Shown in pieces: positions 39,090 through 47,864 of a DNA stretch of 64,000 nt. Location of the stretch: positions 1 through 64,000 of the forward strand of contig JACCES010000004.1 of NCBI GenBank assembly GCA_013416455.1. The letters are read 5' to 3'. Below the pieces are notes generated by a model. The model was given only the letters and a program-made list of their open reading frames with translations. It had not been told where the DNA came from and ran no database searches. The position numbers and the translations under genes were made by a program. The DNA is from Alcaligenaceae bacterium. GTDB lineage: Bacteria; Pseudomonadota; Gammaproteobacteria; Burkholderiales; Burkholderiaceae_B. Numbering within the stretch: position 1 is the first letter of the stretch; each line of letters starts with the position of its first letter.

Positions 39090-40382
39090 TCATTCCGGGA
39101 AGAACGCGAATTTGATGACGAACAGCAGGGCGACGATGAAGCTGGCCGCATGGACCTGCCGCCAGCGGCCGGTCGCCACTTTGAGCACGACGTAGCTGAT
39201 GAAGCCGAAGGCCAGCCCGTTCGCAATGGAATAGGTGAAGGGCATCATCAGCGCCGTCAGCGCCGCCGGCGTGGCTTCCGTAATATCGTTCCAGTCGATC
39301 GCGGTGATTTCGCGCAGCATCAGCCCGGCCACATAGAGCAGGGCGGGCGCGGTCGCGTAGCCGGGCACCGAGCCGGCCAGCGGCGAAAAGAACAGCGCCA
39401 GCAGGAACAGGGCGGCAACGGCCAGCGCGGTCAGCCCGGTGCGCCCCCCGGCCTGCACCCCGGCGGCGCTCTCGGCATAGGCCGTCGTGCTGCTGGTGCC
39501 CAGCATGGAACCCGCGACGATGGCGGTGCTGTCGGCAAACAGCGCCCGGTTCAAGCGCCCCGGCCTGCCTTCGGAAATCAGGTTGGCGCGCCTGGCCACG
39601 CCTATCATGGTGCCGGTGGCGTCGAAGACTTCCACCAGGACCAGCACCAGGATCACATGCACGAAGCCGGTATGCAGCGCGCCGGCAATGTCCAGCTGCA
39701 GGAAGGTCGGCATGAGGCTGGGCGGCGGGGCGACGATGCCTGTGAAGCTGTTGTGGCCCAGCGCCATGGACAGCACGGTCACGACCAGGATGCCGATCAG
39801 GATGGCGCCCTTGATGCGCATGGCGTCCAGCGAGGCAATGATGAAAAAGCCGAGAATCGCATACAGGGCGGCGGGCTGGGTCAGATCGCCCAGCGCGATC
39901 TTGGTGGCCGGGTGGGCGACCACGATGCCTGAAGTCGTCAGGGCGATGATGCCTAGAAAGAGCCCGATGCCGGCCGCGATGGCCGAACGCAGCGAAGAGG
40001 GAATGCCGGCAATGAGCCACGAGCGGATGCCGGTGATGGTGATGATCAGGAAGATCACCCCCGAGATGAACACCGCCCCCAGCGCCTGCTGCCAGGTGTA
40101 GCCCAGCGCGCCCACCACGGTGAAGGCAAAAAAGGCGTTCAGGCCCATGCCCGGCGCCATGCCGATCGGCCAGTTCGCCACGAAGGCCATGATGAGCGAG
40201 CCGAGGGCCGCGGCCAGGCAGGTGGCCACAAAGACGGCATCCCGGTCCATGCCGGTTCCCGACAGGATCTCGGGATTGACGAAGATGATGTAGGCCATGG
40301 TCAGGAAGGTGGTGACGCCGGCCAGCAGTTCGGTGCGGGCATCGGTGGCGTGTTCACGCAGCCTGAAGAGTCGTTCGAGCAT
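39090..40382 (-). CDS. NCS2-family guanine/hypoxanthine permease (AzgA type)
   Basis: An inner-membrane proton-coupled purine transporter. The 430-residue protein has the length and signatures of the AzgA/PbuG branch: [58 protein letters not shown], and the substrate-site region [23 protein letters not shown]. About a dozen hydrophobic segments are visible. ATG 40382 starts [18 protein letters not shown]. It is divergent from tsaD across 92 bp. Guanine versus adenine preference cannot be told from sequence. Confidence 0.9.
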   Translation of the reverse strand: MLERLFRLREHATDARTELLAGVTTFLTMAYIIFVNPEILSGTGMDRDAVFVATCLAAALGSLIMAFVANWPIGMAPGMGLNAFFAFTVVGALGYTWQQALGAVFISGVIFLIITITGIRSWLIAGIPSSLRSAIAAGIGLFLGIIALTTSGIVVAHPATKIALGDLTQPAALYAILGFFIIASLDAMRIKGAILIGILVVTVLSMALGHNSFTGIVAPPPSLMPTFLQLDIAGALHTGFVHVILVLVLVEVFDATGTMIGVARRANLISEGRPGRLNRALFADSTAIVAGSMLGTSSTTAYAESAAGVQAGGRTGLTALAVAALFLLALFFSPLAGSVPGYATAPALLYVAGLMLREITAIDWNDITEATPAALTALMMPFTYSIANGLAFGFISYVVLKVATGRWRQVHAASFIVALLFVIKFAFFPE

Positions 40383-40474
40383 GGAAGGAGGTCTCCGGAA
40401 AACGGATCGCGAGGGCGGAAGGTAAAATGCAGCTTGAATTCTACGGCCTTCTTCGGCCTGACCGCACACTCATC

Positions 40475-41530
40475 ATGATCATCATCGGATTCGAAAGCTC
40501 CTGCGATGAAACCGGCGTCGCGCTGGTTTGCACGGAACGCGGCCTGCTGTCCCACGCCCTGCACAGCCAGATAGACATGCATCGCGAATACGGCGGTGTC
40601 GTGCCCGAACTCGCATCACGCGACCACATCCGCCGCATCATTCCGCTGGCCCGCCAGGTGCTGGCGCAAGCGGGGCTGGGCATGGACGATATCGGCGCAG
40701 TGGCGTACACCGCCGGGCCCGGCCTGGCCGGGGCCCTGCTGGTGGGCGCCAGCGTCGCGCAGGCCTTTGCCTGGGCCAGGCAGCTTCCGGCCATCCCCAT
40801 CCATCACCTGGAAGGGCATCTGCTGTCGCCCTTGCTGGCGACGCCTCGGCCCGGGTTCCCCTTCGTCGCCCTGCTGGTGTCGGGCGGGCACACCCAGCTC
40901 ATGCGGGTCGAAGGCGTTGGGCGCTATGCCCTGCTGGGCGAAACCCTCGATGACGCGGCCGGGGAAGCTTTCGACAAGAGCGCCAAGCTGATGGGCCTGG
41001 GCTATCCGGGCGGGCCGGCATTGTCGCGTCTGGCCGAGCGCGGGGATGCCCGGTTGCACGAACTGCCGCGCCCCATGCTGCACAGCGGCGATCTCGATTT
41101 CAGCTTCAGCGGCCTGAAGACGGCGGTGCTGACCCGTGTACGGGCACTGGAAAAAACACATGGCGCGCTTTCGGGCGAACACGTGGCCGATCTGGCGGCG
41201 GCGACCGAGGCGGCCATCGTCGACGTCCTGGCGGCCAAGTCGCTGAAGGCCATCGAGCGGACGGGCATCAGCCGCCTGGTCGTGGCGGGCGGCGTGGGGG
41301 CGAACCGGCATCTGCGCGAGCGGCTGACGGCGGCCATGCGCGCCCGTGGCGGCGAGGTGTTCTTCCCGCCGCTGGAATTCTGTACGGATAACGGCGCCAT
41401 GATCGCCTTTGCCGCGGCCCAGCGAATCAAGGCGGGGCTGGTGGACCTGGGCGATACCCGCCACGCCTTCACCATCCGGCCGCGCTGGGATCTCCAGGAT
41501 GTCTGCCTGCCGGCGGCCTGTGACGCCTGA
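40475..41530 (+). CDS. tsaD: tRNA N6-threonylcarbamoyladenosine transferase TsaD
   Basis: TsaD transfers the threonylcarbamoyl group to A37 of ANN-decoding tRNAs, with TsaB and TsaE. The 351-residue protein starts [14 protein letters not shown] and has the metal-binding HHLEGH ([15 protein letters not shown]), [36 protein letters not shown] and the C-terminal [12 protein letters not shown] with [14 protein letters not shown] 40475 is chosen at the conserved start. A TAAAAT at 40423-40428 may be its -10. Confidence 0.98.
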   Translation: MIIIGFESSCDETGVALVCTERGLLSHALHSQIDMHREYGGVVPELASRDHIRRIIPLARQVLAQAGLGMDDIGAVAYTAGPGLAGALLVGASVAQAFAWARQLPAIPIHHLEGHLLSPLLATPRPGFPFVALLVSGGHTQLMRVEGVGRYALLGETLDDAAGEAFDKSAKLMGLGYPGGPALSRLAERGDARLHELPRPMLHSGDLDFSFSGLKTAVLTRVRALEKTHGALSGEHVADLAAATEAAIVDVLAAKSLKAIERTGISRLVVAGGVGANRHLRERLTAAMRARGGEVFFPPLEFCTDNGAMIAFAAAQRIKAGLVDLGDTRHAFTIRPRWDLQDVCLPAACDA

Positions 41531-41552
41531 GCGCCGGCCTGCCGGCGGGCCG

Positions 41553-42239
41553 TCAGCGGCGGGGTTTTCTGCGCGCGGCGGCCGGCTGGGCCGAGCCCGC
41601 CTGTTTCTTTTCGCCGATGCGGCTTTCCTTGCCCTGCAGCAGGCGGGCGATGTTCTGCCGGTGGCGGTGCAGAAGCACGACCGAGATGACGACGATGGCG
41701 AAGGCGTGTGATGGGTGCAGGGCCCAGGCCACGTCGCCGCCGAGCACGTAATACAGCGGCGCCAGAACGGCGGCGACCACGGATGCCAGCGAGGAATAGC
41801 GGCTGGCGTAGGCGATGATCAGCCAGGAGCCCGCCACCGCCAGCGCAAGCCAGGGCTCCAGCGCCAGCAGCACCCCCAGGGCGGTGGCCACGCCTTTGCC
41901 GCCCTTGAATCTCAGGAAGACCGAATACACATGCCCCAGGAAGGCGGCCACCGCGCAGGCCGCAAGCAGCTCCACGGGCAGGCCCAGCCTGCGGCTGGCG
42001 TAGGCGGCCAGCGCCACGGCCAGCCAGCCCTTGGCCGCATCGCCCAGCAGCGTCAGCACGGCCGCTTTTCTGTTGCCCGTCCTCAGCACATTGGTGGCGC
42101 CCGGATTGCCCGAACCGAAGCTGCGCGGATCCTGCAGCCCCATCAGCCGGCTGACGACCACGGCGAAGGGGATGGAACCCAGCAGATAGGACAGCAGGAT
42201 GAGGCCGCCCGAAATGGCGGCGGATAGAACGATGTCCAT
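41553..42239 (-). CDS. plsY: Acyl-phosphate:glycerol-3-phosphate acyltransferase PlsY
   Basis: PlsY makes lysophosphatidic acid from acyl-phosphate and glycerol-3-phosphate at the inner membrane. The 228-residue protein has about five membrane segments and the three catalytic motifs: [10 protein letters not shown] with [28 protein letters not shown], and the third near [11 protein letters not shown]. The C-terminus has a basic 30-residue tail rich in Lys, Arg and Ala. It converges on tsaD (22-bp gap) and is divergent from surE. Confidence 0.95.
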   Translation of the reverse strand: MDIVLSAAISGGLILLSYLLGSIPFAVVVSRLMGLQDPRSFGSGNPGATNVLRTGNRKAAVLTLLGDAAKGWLAVALAAYASRRLGLPVELLAACAVAAFLGHVYSVFLRFKGGKGVATALGVLLALEPWLALAVAGSWLIIAYASRYSSLASVVAAVLAPLYYVLGGDVAWALHPSHAFAIVVISVVLLHRHRQNIARLLQGKESRIGEKKQAGSAQPAAARRKPRR

Positions 42240-42440
42240 GTTTCTTGGCCTCCGATTCACTGAGCGGCGATTCTACCGGTTGCCGGGGCAATCGCCAAAG
42301 AATTGTGTGCGGGCAAGCACGGCGAGCCGTTCCGGAGGCTCCGAGTTCCCGCCGGACGGCCTTGAACCGCCGGCGCGCGGCGCCGGCATCTTCAGCGGGT
42401 ACAATCAGCTACTTTCAGTTGGGTTTTGCTGGAGATATGA

Positions 42441-43199
42441 ATGCGCATCCTGGTCAGCAACGATGATGGTTATACCGCCCCGGGGCTGGAAGCATTGTTT
42501 CATGCATTGAAGGGGCTGGGCGAGCTGACGGTGGTGGCGCCCGAAACCAACTGCAGCGGGGCTTCGAATTCCCTCACCCTGAATCGGCCCCTGTCGGTGC
42601 GTCAGGCGGCCAATGGCTTCTATTACGTGAATGGCACGCCGTCCGACTGCGTGCACATCGCCCTTACGGGCCTGCTCGATTTCCGGCCCGATCTGGTCGT
42701 CTCCGGCATCAACAACGGTGCCAACATGGGAGACGACACGCTGTATTCGGGCACCGTGGCGGCGGCCACCGAAGGTTATCTTTTCGGTATCCCTTCCATC
42801 GCCTTCTCGCTTACCGAAAAGGGCTGGGAACATCTGGACTCGGCCGCCCGCGTGGCCCGCCAGGTGGTGGAAAGGCATGCGGCCCAGGCGCTGCCGCGCT
42901 CGGTGCTGCTGAACGTGAACATTCCGCCCGTGGCCTATGAGTCCCTCAACGGCATGAAGGTCACGCGGCTGGGCAAGCGCCATCCCTCGGAGCCCGTGGT
43001 CCGCAGCCACACGCCTTATGGGGAACCGGTATACTGGATCGGCCCGGCGGGGGGCGCTTCCGACTTTGCCGATGACACCGATTTCGGCGCCATCGAACAG
43101 TCCATGGTTTCGATCACCCCCCTCAGGCTGGACCTCACCCACTACGATCAACTTTCTCAAATAGGCGAATGGGCCGATCCCATATGCGTAAGCCGCTGA
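42441..43199 (+). CDS. surE: 5'/3'-nucleotidase SurE
   Basis: SurE is a metal-dependent nucleoside monophosphate phosphatase important in stationary-phase survival. The 252-residue length is normal. Metal ligands lie in [11 protein letters not shown], and further signatures are [52 protein letters not shown] and LLNVNIPP. It is followed, with a 16-bp overlap, by pcm and then nlpD, the classical stationary-phase cluster. TACAAT at 42400-42405 may be the -10. Confidence 0.97.
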   Translation: MRILVSNDDGYTAPGLEALFHALKGLGELTVVAPETNCSGASNSLTLNRPLSVRQAANGFYYVNGTPSDCVHIALTGLLDFRPDLVVSGINNGANMGDDTLYSGTVAAATEGYLFGIPSIAFSLTEKGWEHLDSAARVARQVVERHAAQALPRSVLLNVNIPPVAYESLNGMKVTRLGKRHPSEPVVRSHTPYGEPVYWIGPAGGASDFADDTDFGAIEQSMVSITPLRLDLTHYDQLSQIGEWADPICVSR

Positions 43200-44056
43200 A
43201 CCCCTCACCGTTCGCAAGCGGGACCCTCAATCGCTTTGGGCGCTCCAGCCTGGGAAGCGGGCCGTCGGCCGCCAACAGCAATACACGCATACTCGGAACG
43301 GGTCCCTCGGGCCGGCCCGCGGCCGGCCATCCCGTACAGGCCGCCGCCGGCATGCCTTCGGGCGGCGCGGCCTCCGCGCCGCCGGGGGGCGGGCGCGCCG
43401 GCGCCGGCAATCTGGGTCTGAATTCCGAACGCTCGCTCGAGCGCATGGTTGCGCGCCTGCGTGAACAGGGCATCGACAACGAGGCCGTGCTGGCCGCGAT
43501 GCGGGCCGTGCCGCGCCACCTGTTCGTCGACGACGGCCTGGCCAGCCATGCCTACGAAGACGCCGCCCTGCCCATCGGGCATGAACAGACGATTTCCCAG
43601 CCATGGGTGGTGGCGCGCATGATTTCCGTCGTGGCCGAAGGCCGGGAACTGAACAAGGTGCTGGAAGTCGGCGCCGGCTGCGGCTATCAGGCCGCGGTGC
43701 TCGCGCATATCGCCAAGGAAGTCCATGCGATCGAACGGATACACGGGCTTTACGAAATGGCGCGGCGCAATCTGCGCAAATTGCGGGTGCCGGGCCGCGT
43801 GCGGGTCGTGTTCGGCGACGGCATGGCGGGCCTGCCCGGCAGCGCGCCCTTCGACGCCATCATCATCGCCGCGGCAGGGCTTAAAATCCCCAGAACCCTG
43901 CTTGAGCAGCTGGCACCGGGAGGCCGCCTGATCGCCCCGGAAGGCGGCGCCAACCAGCGACTCGTGCTGATCGAGCGTACGGGCGCCGCCAATTGGCAGC
44001 GCCACGAGCTCGACGCAGTGCGTTTTGTGCCGCTCAAACCAGGTACACAGTATTAA
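43184..44056 (+). CDS. pcm: Protein-L-isoaspartate O-methyltransferase
   Basis: Pcm methylates isoaspartyl residues in ageing proteins to start their repair. The catalytic core begins near residue 80 ([21 protein letters not shown]) and contains [31 protein letters not shown], the SAM motif [16 protein letters not shown] and [13 protein letters not shown]. It is preceded by an unusual 75-residue Ser/Gly/Ala/Pro-rich segment. ATG 43184 (MRKPLN) is used, 16 bp inside surE; ATG 43169 is also in frame. nlpD follows after 15 bp. Confidence 0.95.
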   Translation: MRKPLNPSPFASGTLNRFGRSSLGSGPSAANSNTRILGTGPSGRPAAGHPVQAAAGMPSGGAASAPPGGGRAGAGNLGLNSERSLERMVARLREQGIDNEAVLAAMRAVPRHLFVDDGLASHAYEDAALPIGHEQTISQPWVVARMISVVAEGRELNKVLEVGAGCGYQAAVLAHIAKEVHAIERIHGLYEMARRNLRKLRVPGRVRVVFGDGMAGLPGSAPFDAIIIAAAGLKIPRTLLEQLAPGGRLIAPEGGANQRLVLIERTGAANWQRHELDAVRFVPLKPGTQY

Positions 44057-44071
44057 GCTTAGGAGAATCTT

Positions 44072-44860
44072 ATGCATGGAGGGTCCCGTACTGTCCATCC
44101 TCTCGCCGGTTCGCTGACCCGTTTTTCGCGCCACGCCGTGCTGGCTCTCGGCGTCCTGGCGGTGCTGGCGGGCTGCGGTTCGCGAGGCGCGCGAGCACCC
44201 GTTACCGATATGTCGGCTGCCGGCCAGCCGTCGCAGGCCAGCGGCACCTACGTCGTGCGCGCGGGCGACACCTTGTACAAGATCGCCCAGTCGAACGGCA
44301 TGGACGTCGCCACGCTGTCCCGCTTGAACAACATCAGCGATCCCACTCAGTTGCGCATCGGTCAGGTGCTGCGGCTGAGCGGCGGCACGCCCATGCCGTC
44401 GCAGCCGCCCGCCGTGGCCACGGCGCCGGCTTCGGTCGAACCCGTCAAGCCCGTCACGCCGCCGCCGGCGACGGCCGCGCGCGCCAGCGACGCCAATCTC
44501 GTCAGCTGGGGCTGGCCTTCGGGCGGCAGGATCATCCAGGGCTTCAACAGCAATACCAAGGGCATCGACATCGAAGGGGCGCCCGGCGACCCCGTGGTGG
44601 CCGCCGCCGATGGCAAGGTCATGTATGCCGGCAACGGTGTGCGCGGGCTGGGCAATCTGGTGCTGCTCGGCCACTCCGACGGCTTCATCACGGCCTATGC
44701 CCATAACCAGCAGTTGCTGGTCAAGACGGGCGACGACGTCAAGAAGGGCAGCCGCATCGCCCTGCTGGGCCAGACGGATACCACCTCGCCGCGCCTGCAT
44801 TTCGAGATCCGCCGCAAGGGTACGCCGGTGAACCCGCTGTCCTATCTGCCGGCACGATGA
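44072..44860 (+). CDS. nlpD: NlpD-like lipoprotein (LysM and degenerate LytM)
   Basis: NlpD activates periplasmic amidases for cell separation. The 262-residue protein has a lipoprotein signal ending LAVLAGC (lipid on the Cys near residue 35), a LysM domain (YVVRAGDTLYKIAQ to LRIGQVLRL), a Pro-rich linker, and a C-terminal M23 domain. The M23 zinc ligands are degenerate: KGIDIEG and RLHFEIRRKG lack the full histidine set, as in E. coli NlpD. It thus likely activates rather than cuts. The next gene overlaps by 4 bp and is not rpoS. Confidence 0.93.
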   Translation: MHGGSRTVHPLAGSLTRFSRHAVLALGVLAVLAGCGSRGARAPVTDMSAAGQPSQASGTYVVRAGDTLYKIAQSNGMDVATLSRLNNISDPTQLRIGQVLRLSGGTPMPSQPPAVATAPASVEPVKPVTPPPATAARASDANLVSWGWPSGGRIIQGFNSNTKGIDIEGAPGDPVVAAADGKVMYAGNGVRGLGNLVLLGHSDGFITAYAHNQQLLVKTGDDVKKGSRIALLGQTDTTSPRLHFEIRRKGTPVNPLSYLPAR

Positions 44861-45633
44861 TTCCTTGTCTCGTATTCGACCTGGAAACCATCCCCGACGC
44901 GGACGGACTGCGCAATCTGAACCCCGGCTGGCAGGGTCTGGGCGATGCCGAAGTCATCGAACTGGCCCTGGCGGCGCGGCGCGAATCCCACGGCAACGAG
45001 TTTCTGCCACTGCATCTGCACAAGGTGGCCGCCATCGCCTGCGTATTCCGCGACGACAACGGCTTCCGGGTGCGTTCGCTGGGGAAGGCGGAAGATCCCG
45101 AGCCCGTCCTGCTGGGCGGCTTCTTCAAGACCATCGAGCGCTATACCCCGCGCCTGATCAGCTGGAACGGTTCGGGCTTCGATCTGCCCGTGCTGCATTA
45201 CCGCTGCCTGATCCACGGCGTGCAGGCGGCGCGCTACTGGGATCTCGGCGACGATGACCGCGACTTCAAGTTCAACAATTACATCGGCCGCTATCACCTG
45301 AGGCATATCGACCTCATGGACCTGCTCGCTAAATACAATCCGCGGGCCAATGCGCCGCTGGACGACCTGGCCAAGCTTTGCGGCTTTCCGGGCAAGCTGG
45401 GCATGGACGGCAGCCAGGTCTGGAAGGCATGGTCGGAAGGGCGGTGCGAGGAAGTCCGCGCCTACTGTGAAACCGACGTGGTCAATACCTGGCTCATGTA
45501 CTGCCGTTTCCGCCTGATGCGTGGTGAACTGGATCAGGACGCCTACGAAGCCGAAGTCGGGCTCGTGCGTTCCACGCTGCAGCAGACGGATGCCGCGCAC
45601 TGGCGCGAATATCTGGAAGTCTGGCAGGCCTGA
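44857..45633 (+). CDS. Predicted PolB-like 3'-5' exonuclease
   Basis: The 258-residue protein belongs to the DnaQ-like fold of stand-alone exonuclease domains related to family B polymerases. The exonuclease motifs are visible: FDLETIPD (ExoI, D and E), SWNGSGFDLPVL (ExoII), and YCETDVVNTW (ExoIII, Y-x3-D). The segment HIDLMDLLAKYNP is family-typical. It starts in the nlpD stop (ATGA) and is cotranscribed with the stationary-phase cluster. A role in DNA repair is likely but unproven. Confidence 0.85.
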   Translation: MIPCLVFDLETIPDADGLRNLNPGWQGLGDAEVIELALAARRESHGNEFLPLHLHKVAAIACVFRDDNGFRVRSLGKAEDPEPVLLGGFFKTIERYTPRLISWNGSGFDLPVLHYRCLIHGVQAARYWDLGDDDRDFKFNNYIGRYHLRHIDLMDLLAKYNPRANAPLDDLAKLCGFPGKLGMDGSQVWKAWSEGRCEEVRAYCETDVVNTWLMYCRFRLMRGELDQDAYEAEVGLVRSTLQQTDAAHWREYLEVWQA

Positions 45634-45794
45634 GCACGCGCCTGTGCGCAAGGCCTGTCCGCGGGGCCCCGCGCCGGCTTCCCGAAGCATGATTGAAACC
45701 GTCTGAAAGAGACTGCGCCCACCCCGAAACACGAAAGAAACGGGTGGCGGCGCAGAATGCAGTCTCCACGCTCATTCGCACAAAAGGAACTGTC

Positions 45795-46469
45795 ATGCAA
45801 AAAACAATCTCTTCCCAAAGCATCAAGCTGGCCATCCTGGGCGCCGCGCTGGCTGCATCGGGCGCGGCCTTCGCGGCCGACGCGAGTGGGCCACAGCGCT
45901 TCCATGAGCGCGCGGGCCACCACGCCGCCCATCATGGCCATCACGGTGCCCACAAGGCGCATCCGCATGCCTTCCAGCATCATGGCAAAGGTATGCACGG
46001 CGATCGTCATGCGCAGCTGCGCCGCGCCGGCCTGGTCGTGCCTGGCTATGGCATCGTCAGCCGCGATTTCGTCGATGGCATGGGCCTGAATGACGACCAG
46101 CGCAAACTGCTGGAAGAGGCCCGCAAGGCGGCCAAGGATCTGCGCGAAGGCGCCAAGGACTACATCAAGGAAGCACGCAAGGGCGGGCTGGAGCGTTTCG
46201 CTTCCGTCGATCCCGAGCAGGCGCTGAAGCAGACCGATGAGCGCCGCGAAAAGATGCGGGCGGAGCGCCGCAAGGTCGATGAAAAATGGGTGGCCGTCTG
46301 GAAGTCCCTGGACGCCGACCAGCAGGCACGGGTCACCGACAACCTGAAACAGCGCGCCGAGAAGGCCCAGAAGCGGGCGGAAAAATTCCAGGAACGCAAG
46401 CAGAGCCGTGAAGCGGCGAAGGCGGAACGCGCCAGTGCCAAGGCGCAGCCCGCTCAGGCATCTTCCTGA
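45795..46469 (+). CDS. His-rich periplasmic protein, Spy/CpxP-like
   Basis: The 224-residue protein has a clear Sec signal peptide (MQKTISS, hydrophobic core, AAFAADA), then a histidine-rich stretch (about residues 40-75, with more than a dozen His), then a helical region. The helical part has the LTXXQ-like DGMGLNDDQRKLLEEA and a long Lys/Glu/Arg-rich coiled coil. This layout resembles Spy/CpxP periplasmic chaperones, but overall similarity is weak. His-rich segments often bind nickel, copper or zinc. AAAGGAA precedes ATG 45795; a hairpin follows the stop. Confidence 0.7.
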   Translation: MQKTISSQSIKLAILGAALAASGAAFAADASGPQRFHERAGHHAAHHGHHGAHKAHPHAFQHHGKGMHGDRHAQLRRAGLVVPGYGIVSRDFVDGMGLNDDQRKLLEEARKAAKDLREGAKDYIKEARKGGLERFASVDPEQALKQTDERREKMRAERRKVDEKWVAVWKSLDADQQARVTDNLKQRAEKAQKRAEKFQERKQSREAAKAERASAKAQPAQASS

Positions 46470-46479
46470 GGCGGGCCGG

Positions 46480-46508
46480 CCCCCGGAGCGCCCGGAATGC
46501 CCCGGGGG
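46480..46508 (+). terminator. Hairpin after the His-rich protein gene
   Basis: CCCCCGG (46480-46486) pairs with CCGGGGG (46502-46508) around a 15-nt loop, 11 bp after the stop codon. No U-tract follows. It overlaps the -35 area of the promoter for the TPP-riboswitch operon. Confidence 0.35.
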
Positions 46509-46516
46509 GCTGAGTG

Positions 46517-46522
46517 TATAAT
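46517..46522 (+). promoter_or_regulatory. -10 element of the TPP-riboswitch operon
   Basis: A perfect TATAAT lies eight bases before the riboswitch, so transcription should begin around 46529, right at its 5' end. No convincing -35 is seen at 17 bp (GGAATG at 46494-46499). Confidence 0.6.
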
Positions 46523-46529
46523 CAGCCAT

Positions 46530-46619
46530 GCTCCGGGGTGTGTCGGCCTCACAAGGCGGGCACTGAGATGAATAGACCGAACCCGTGAACTTGAATCGGA
46601 TCATACCGACGTAAGGAGA
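46530..46619 (+). promoter_or_regulatory. TPP (thiamine pyrophosphate) riboswitch
   Basis: The aptamer has the conserved THI-box pieces in order: GGGGTG after the P1 strand CTCC, CTGAGA (46563-46568), ACCCGTGAAC (46581-46590), TTGA, then ATACCGACGTAAGGAG ending at 46618. P1 closes by CTCC (46531-46534) with GGAG (46615-46618). The class lowers expression of downstream genes when TPP is plentiful. It lies 139 bp before a GTG-start LuxE-like gene and so places the following operon in thiamine metabolism or uptake. Confidence 0.95.
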
Positions 46620-46702
46620 GTATCCGCCAGGGCGCAGCCCGCGCGTCGCATCGGCGTATGCGGCCCGGCTGCGCAACGGCACGCTTGGCTGCTATTTGCG
46701 GA

Positions 46703-46752
46703 CCCTTTCGGAGCATCACGCCGGGCCAGCCGGTAGACCACCAACGAAAGGG
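46703..46752 (+). promoter_or_regulatory. Shine-Dalgarno-sequestering hairpin (riboswitch expression platform)
   Basis: CCCTTTCG (46703-46710) is the exact complement of CGAAAGGG (46745-46752), and the latter contains the Shine-Dalgarno of the LuxE-like gene at GTG 46758. Forming this 8-bp stem would hide the ribosome-binding site. A competing longer stem (GCGCAGCC 46632-46639 with GGCTGCGC 46667-46674) lies between aptamer and hairpin. Together they suggest control of translation initiation. Confidence 0.6.
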
Positions 46753-46757
46753 CAACC

Positions 46758-47864
46758 GTGACAAAAGCCGACACCGCCGCGCCCGTGATGGCGCCGGACA
46801 TTCTTGCAGATCTGATGGGGTTCATGAGCCGTCCCCCGGGCGGCGGCGATGAATTCAATGATCTGGCCCTGAGGCTGTTCGCGCACCAGTTCCGGCACAA
46901 CCTGGCATTCCAGCGTTATTGTCGCCAGCAAGAAAAAACAGTGCGCACGGTAAAGCACTGGCGCGACATTCCCGCGGTGCCCATCAACGCCTTCAAAGAC
47001 CTGACGCTCAGCTGCGTGCGGCCGGAAAACTGCGATCGGGTTTTCATGACCAGCGGCACCACGCGGGCGGACAGCAGGGGCCGCCATCATCATCCCCATT
47101 TGCGGGTGTACGACCATTCCATGAAGCTGAATTTTGCGCGGCGCTTCATGTCCGGGGCGTGTCGGCTGCGCATGGGCATTCTGTTCCCGACGGAAGACAT
47201 GATGCCCAACTCGTCCCTCGCCCACTATCTTGCATTGGCGCTCGACGAATTCGGGGCGGAAGGCAGTGAATACTTCATCGGCCCCGAGGGCATGGATACC
47301 GGGCGCCTGTGCCGCAGCCTGGCGCAGGCGCAGCGTGAGGGCGTCCCTTACGCCTTGCTGGGAGCCAGCTACAGCTTCGTTCATCTCATGGATGAACTCC
47401 GGCAACGAGAGCTGGCTTTCGCTTTGCCGCCGGGCAGCCGCCTGCTCGATACCGGCGGATTCAAAGGCCAATCGCGCGAACTGGAGATGGACGACTTCTA
47501 TCGCCAGTTGAGCGCAGGTTTCGGGGTGCCCGCCAGCGCATGCATCAATATGTACGGCATGACCGAACTGAGCACCCAGTTCTACGATGACGGCAACGCC
47601 TCACAGCCGGCGGTGAAATCGGGCCCGCACTGGATCCGGTCGCGTACCGTCGATCCTCTCACCGGGCGGGATGTGCCGGCGGGTGAGCGTGGTGTGCTGG
47701 TCCACTGCGACCTGGCGAACTTCAATTCGGTCACCACCATCCTGACCGAGGATGTGGGCGTGACCGTGGATGGCGGGTTTCTGCTGCTGGGGCGGGCCGA
47801 AGGCGCCCAGGCCAAGGGATGTTCGATGGCAATGGATGCTTTTCTGCGGGCGGCAAACGGATGA
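46758..47864 (+). CDS. LuxE-like acyl-protein synthetase
   Basis: LuxE-family enzymes activate a carboxylic acid as acyl-AMP and pass it through a cysteine to a reductase. The 368-residue protein shows VFMTSGTT (residues 96-102, phosphate loop), SRLLDTGGFKG (227-237) and NMYGMTELSTQFYD (264-277). Cys355 in the tail (KGCSMAMDAF) corresponds to the acylated cysteine near the LuxE C-terminus. GTG 46758 is preceded by GAAAGGG, which the riboswitch hairpin can cover. It overlaps the LuxC-like gene by 4 bp. No luciferase genes are nearby, so a fatty-aldehyde light system is unlikely; the substrate is unknown. Confidence 0.85.
   Translation: MTKADTAAPVMAPDILADLMGFMSRPPGGGDEFNDLALRLFAHQFRHNLAFQRYCRQQEKTVRTVKHWRDIPAVPINAFKDLTLSCVRPENCDRVFMTSGTTRADSRGRHHHPHLRVYDHSMKLNFARRFMSGACRLRMGILFPTEDMMPNSSLAHYLALALDEFGAEGSEYFIGPEGMDTGRLCRSLAQAQREGVPYALLGASYSFVHLMDELRQRELAFALPPGSRLLDTGGFKGQSRELEMDDFYRQLSAGFGVPASACINMYGMTELSTQFYDDGNASQPAVKSGPHWIRSRTVDPLTGRDVPAGERGVLVHCDLANFNSVTTILTEDVGVTVDGGFLLLGRAEGAQAKGCSMAMDAFLRAANG

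Noticed and set aside
40383-40474. Purine riboswitch before the purine permease gene
   Set aside because: The 92-bp spacer is too short and lacks the conserved three-way-junction sequence.
42300-42400. tRNA-like T-loop sequence (GGTTCAAGGCC) on the minus strand
   Set aside because: The flanking bases do not form a T-arm stem or acceptor stem, so no cloverleaf can be drawn.
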